From contig VJWN01000001.1 in the NCBI GenBank assembly GCA_007644065.1, positions 2,122,340-2,186,339 of the forward strand: a stretch of 64,000 nucleotides of DNA, given 5' to 3'. Under the pieces are notes generated by a model. It made no database searches, had not been told where the DNA came from, and saw nothing but the letters and a program-made list of their open reading frames with translations. Shown one piece after another: positions 60,567 through 64,000 of this stretch. The position numbers and the translations under genes were made by a program. This stretch comes from Margaritispora aquatica (taxonomy: Eukaryota; Ascomycota; Leotiomycetes; Helotiales; Discinellaceae). The stretch's first letter is position 1, and each line of letters opens with the position of its first letter.

Positions 60567-61028
60567 GTTACGTAGGTAGAAATTCTCAGTAGTATATTCT
60601 GGCAAAGGGACTGAAGGCGATTTGAGTTATGATTCCCCAGATTGGCGGCGTATAGGCAGGGAGAAAATGCGAGGAAAGGTTGGGACATTTTTGTTTATTG
60701 CTCGAGATGCGTTTCCATCTCTGAATAATGGAAGCTTTAAAATTCTGACCCTAAAAAACAACAATGGGCAGCTTGCTATGAATAAACCCGAGATCCCAGA
60801 ACTCCGTTCGTCCCATAATATGTGACTTTTGTGATATACACCGATTCTTTACCCAGATCTCAATGGCAGTAACAGGACAGATATGTATCTGTCCACCCTG
60901 CATGCACCAATTCTGCGAATATCGACCTAAATGAACACTCGCACTTGTGCAAAATCGTCGCGTGGCTCTACTCCTCGTGTTCGCTCCACGCTTCTAGCTC
61001 TCGTACTCGATGCGGCATCGTCATGCAT
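60567..61028. other. Convergent 3' intergenic
   Basis: 462 bp between the stops of two convergent genes; nothing else seen. Confidence 0.5.
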
Positions 61029-61441
61029 CTACTTGAGGAAGATGCGACTGAGCAGTTCGAATATCAGGCCTCCGAAGACAACGAAGCCGAGCAGAACTAT
61101 AGGCAGAGAATCGGAATTAGCAGAAGTTCAAATATTCCCTTCTGGCGATCGTCTGCCGGAAGACGCGGACATAGGGGCGCAAGAGGAAGGGTGATTGATT
61201 TGCGTTGGCCGGGACAGGACAGGACAGGACATACCGAGCCAGATCTTGCTAACAGGGCTCTTGAAATCCTTCTTCTTTCCCGCCAGCACGTCGCTTGCTG
61301 CCTTTCCGCGCTTCTCTGACTCCTCCTTGGCGTACTTCAGGTTCGCTTTGCGTTGTGCTGGTGTTTGCGCCTGGGGAGGATTGGGTGTTAGTTATGCCTT
61401 TCCTTTCCGGAGCAGTGAAGTGGACGGCGGGACTTACCATT
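61029..61441 (-). CDS. YSY6: RAMP4/SERP (Ysy6) stress-associated ER protein
   Basis: Exons 61439-61441 (ATG alone), 61235-61370 and 61029-61096 (read downward) give 68 aa. RAMP4 is a tail-anchored protein that binds the Sec61 translocon and protects new proteins under ER stress. The first part MAQTPAQRKANLKYAKEESE with KRGKAASDVLAGKKKDFKSP matches the family, then KIWLVLLGFVVFGGLIFELL is the single C-terminal membrane anchor. Length is normal (60-70 aa). The first coding exon is just the start codon, followed by a GTAAGT intron, and the other two are short, so simple ORF scans miss the gene. A short GGACA tandem lies in the second intron. Confidence 0.93.
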
Positions 61442-61933
61442 TTGTATGTTGGAGTGGTTGAAAGAAGAGTGTTGTGAGGTTTTGCGAATTGAACGAGCAA
61501 TTGGGTTATTCTTGTTGGTGATGAGGAGAAGTGAGGGAGAAGTTGAGAAGATGTGAAGTATGCGAAGTGAAGTGAAGTGAAGTGAAGTGAAGTGAAGTGG
61601 TGGTTAATATCGAAGTTGCTAAAGTGATCTGTCCCGTACATTTCATTCGGCCAGAGTTGCACTTTCTTTCTTTCCACTTTCAGCTGGACTCTCCGGCAGT
61701 GTTCCGCTGCACTCCACTGCCAGTGGCTGGCTGGAGTAGTGGACAGGGCTTTCGGTCGCGCTGCCGGTGGACGCTAACCTCGGGGCTTTTAAGGTTTGGT
61801 GCAGCACTGGAGCAGCGTTCGTCTGATTCAGAGCTTTTGTCTTCTTGGTAAGGTAGGATTCCTACAATTTTACAATAATCTTCTACGACTTCACAATCGG
61901 ACAATTAACAATCGCGATTGTCAGATATCAACT
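61442..61933. promoter_or_regulatory. Divergent promoter, RAMP4 / mitochondrial protein
   Basis: 492 bp between starts, with the GAAGT tandem at 61564-61599 lying 123-158 nt before the RAMP4 start. Confidence 0.5.
61564..61599. repeat. (GAAGT)7 tandem repeat
   Basis: Seven near-perfect copies of GAAGT within the divergent promoter. Confidence 0.9.
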
Positions 61934-62447
61934 ATGTCGCCTGGCAGAGCTCTGTGGAGAGGCGCAAGAGTCGCGACTGGGGCTGGCAGATGGCAGGGCG
62001 CGACGAGGATGCAAATGCGGTTCAACTCAAGCTCGAGTGAAGCTACGACAGCGAAGGCGGTGTCGCCTCATGTGCGTTTCTACACTCTTTCGAATGCAAT
62101 GGATATGTGCCAATTGGAGAGACGGGAAGACTGGCTATGAGGACATGTGCTAATGGTGCTGGGATATAGATTGGCTTCTACCAGAAGTTTGGCAGAGCCA
62201 TCTTCAAGGTCCTCTTGATGGCGACTCTTACCTATCAGATTGCGTATTGGGGATGGGTGAGGCTGGAGAAGGATGAGATTAAAAGCGTGAAGAGTGGTAA
62301 GTGATGCATTGGGCTCGGTGTTTCGAAAGAGGAGATGGGTCAATGTGGACTATTGCTATGAGGACTGGGTTAATACTTGGGACAGCGGAGCTTAAAGGAT
62401 TAGAAAAACAGCTTGAGGAGCTGACGAAAGACAAGAAGAAGCCGTGA
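61934..62447 (+). CDS. Small mitochondrial inner-membrane protein, INA17-like
   Basis: Exons 61934-62071, 62170-62296 and 62386-62447 give 108 aa. The N-terminus is Arg-rich, lacks acidic residues and reads like a mitochondrial presequence (MSPGRALWRGARVATG). One membrane segment follows at about 50-75 (GRAIFKVLLMATLTYQIAYW then GWVRL) and then a short charged coiled coil (AELKGLEKQLEELTKDKKKP). This layout fits Ina17-type assembly factors of F1Fo-ATP synthase, but the match is one of architecture only. The stop directly follows KKKP; no convincing further exon was found. Confidence 0.65.
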
Positions 62448-63168
62448 GGAATACGCCAGGCGAGCCAAGTCACAGATGAGATCAAGAGAGACGAGTCGCG
62501 GTTGGGAGAAGTGCGAGAGACTCTGGAGGATGTCTATTGAGAGGATATCCAGGATGGGCGATGTAAATTAATTCCTAGTCGAATTCGCCTGGTCTGCGCA
62601 AGTCCATGTGGGACTTTGGATATCTCCAAGTTGCAGATATCCATGAAAATGCGAAAAGGGCTCGAGCTCCAGGAATGGATGCATCGGGGAGATCATCTTC
62701 ATGCCAGAAAGCTTCTTTTGCAAAGCTACTGTGTGTTATAGGCAATACTATACTGTTGACCCTTGTTAGGAGCAATTTTCAGACCTGCAGAAACTCTCTT
62801 CTGGTCCGCTACACAACACAATGATTGAGATGATTTCATGAGACTGTAGGATTCTAACTGTGGGTACTTCCTGTTAGAATTTAGGAGTGATCAGAACATC
62901 TTAGAAGAGGACTTTATATTTCCTCGTTTGGATGGATGTGACATTCTACCGAGCTCAGCGATCCACTATTCTGGCGCAGCCAAGCATGACCTTCATCTCA
63001 CACCTTGCCTACATACTCCCGTTCTCTCGCAAACATACAACAATAATGACGTTCTTGAAGACTGGTCCTGGATATAGACACTTATAATCACTTACAGATA
63101 GATCGATTGAGACGCTGAATGGCGAAAGTTCACATCAATACTATATCATATGCACTCTATAGGTAGCA
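62448..63168. other. Intergenic, no gene seen
   Basis: 0.7 kb upstream of the last gene. Nothing recognised. Confidence 0.5.
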
Positions 63169-64000
63169 ATGGTCAAATTATCGCAGGAGGAAGTTCCGAG
63201 TGACTTAGGGACTCAAGAGGAACAAGACTCATCCTTGCCGTCAATTCCAGAGTTGCAGCATACTCACACGGCTAAAGATCCTATTTTGAATAGGCCAAAC
63301 TCACAAGCACTCGAGGAGAATGATGACCTTGGTAGTTTGTGAGTTATGAGTTGTTGCCATTTGTCCGTCAGAAGCTGACGGAATCACTTCAGGAACTCGG
63401 TGATGAATGAAGCTCCCCTAGATCAAGCTCTTTGTGGATGCTGCTTCAAGCAGCAAGACTCAGCTTTGTCATACTGTAATGCGTGTGAGATCGAATTTTG
63501 TGAAGCTTGCTGGGAACTGCAAATTGTTCATAGGCGTGGTCGTCTCACTTCCGATGGTATACCACATGAGAAAACAAACCTAAAAGTCGCTTTGAAGATC
63601 AACAAGATCCTCCAATGTCAGTATACACTTGCTGAGGAAGAGGCAATGCACATCAAAGACCAAAGCAACACTTGGTTTGGCGTTGTTCGGAAACAAGGAG
63701 AACCGGTGTTATTGAGGGACTATGGTGTCTTTCCAGAACTCATGTCCAGACCTTGTGCAACTGAAAGGGACGAACGTAGCGATCCTATTTTGCCTAGCTT
63801 GGTATCGTTTTTGGGTCAAACTGGTAGGACTTCATCTATCGTCTTTATAGCCGAAGCTAACATTGCTACTAGGTGGCGGGCGAAGCACGATCATTAAGTT
63901 ATTGATAGACCTCACTTCAGACGACCAAGATGTGTATGCAACGCCCATTCCAGGATCAACAAAGGACCAGGCCATATCAGTTTCGAGCGACGTTCATCTC
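63169..64000 (+). CDS. Partial zinc-binding / P-loop protein
   Basis: Exons 63169-63338, 63393-63823 and 63873 to beyond the window end are in frame: 243 residues are visible. After an acidic N-terminus (1-56) comes a B-box/RING-like Cys-rich zinc module (about 67-100: CGCC, CNAC, FCEAC, then H). A linker of 85 residues follows, then a P-loop at the second junction, GQTGGGRST, within FLGQTGGGRSTIIKLLIDLT. The invariant Walker A Lys is Arg. Downstream ATPIPGSTKDQAISVSSDVH resembles switch-like segments of large fungal GTPase-like proteins. The gene is cut by the window edge, so the full domain set is unknown. Confidence 0.75.

Noticed and set aside
1..64000. tRNA, rRNA or CRISPR elements
   Set aside because: I scanned for T-loop patterns, rRNA-like blocks and regularly spaced repeats and found none that hold up; a tRNAscan and Rfam search would settle this.

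Overview
This window is nuclear DNA of a filamentous ascomycete (Pezizomycotina). Genes are split by many short introns of about 44-65 nt with GTAAGT/GTATGT-like donors and CTAA(C/T) branch sites. Typical fungal families are present: SET1, a Zn2Cys6 regulator, NCS1 and Dal5-type permeases, a necrosis-inducing NLP, a MARVEL protein and a WSC-domain wall protein. A Leotiomycetes-like plant-associated fungus would fit, but nothing in the sequence proves that order. I see no rRNA, tRNA, CRISPR array or intact transposon. All gene models below were spliced by hand; reading frame was checked across every junction.

Layout. 0.1-1.2 kb: ZIP metal transporter. 3.4-6.1 kb: an unknown basic protein, divergent from TRM112. 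7.1-11.1 kb: SET1 histone H3K4 methyltransferase (minus strand). 13.4-14.3 kb: MARVEL membrane protein. 16.2-17.1 kb: secreted NLP. 18.7-36.4 kb: nine metabolic genes described below. 38.5-39.5 kb: orphan protein with a (CAA)n leader. 41.3-45.5 kb: large secreted beta-propeller/ASH/Ser-rich/WSC protein. 47.5-50.4 kb: coiled-coil protein with a ubiquitin-like C-terminal region and a 120-bp internal repeat. 53.3-58.1 kb: EMC2 divergent from the AP-3 delta subunit. 58.4-60.6 kb: lysine-rich, probably nucleolar protein with a SMAP-like C-terminus. 61.0-62.4 kb: RAMP4/SERP (68 aa, three exons) divergent from a small mitochondrial membrane protein. 63.2 kb to the end: a truncated zinc-binding P-loop protein.

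The most interesting region is 18.7-36.4 kb. It holds an aldehyde dehydrogenase, a GMC oxidoreductase, an NCS1 nucleobase/vitamin-type permease, a Zn2Cys6 regulator, an ACS-family MFS permease, an Asp/Glu-racemase (maleate isomerase/arylmalonate decarboxylase) superfamily protein, a Dabb protein, a group A FAD hydroxylase and a metallo-beta-lactamase-fold hydrolase. Two uptake systems, one local regulator and a set of oxidases and hydrolases, arranged around shared divergent promoters, look like a catabolic cluster. The family mix recalls pyridine-ring catabolism (nicotinate or vitamin B6 type), but the substrate is inference. A TTCGGCT-N6-AGCCGAA palindrome (CGG-N10-CCG) lies before the FAD hydroxylase, and its half-site recurs before the metallo-hydrolase; this is a candidate operator for the local regulator.

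Three genes (AP-3 delta, RAMP4, the ubiquitin-like coiled-coil gene) have an intron inside or directly after the start codon, so simple ORF finding misplaces their starts.
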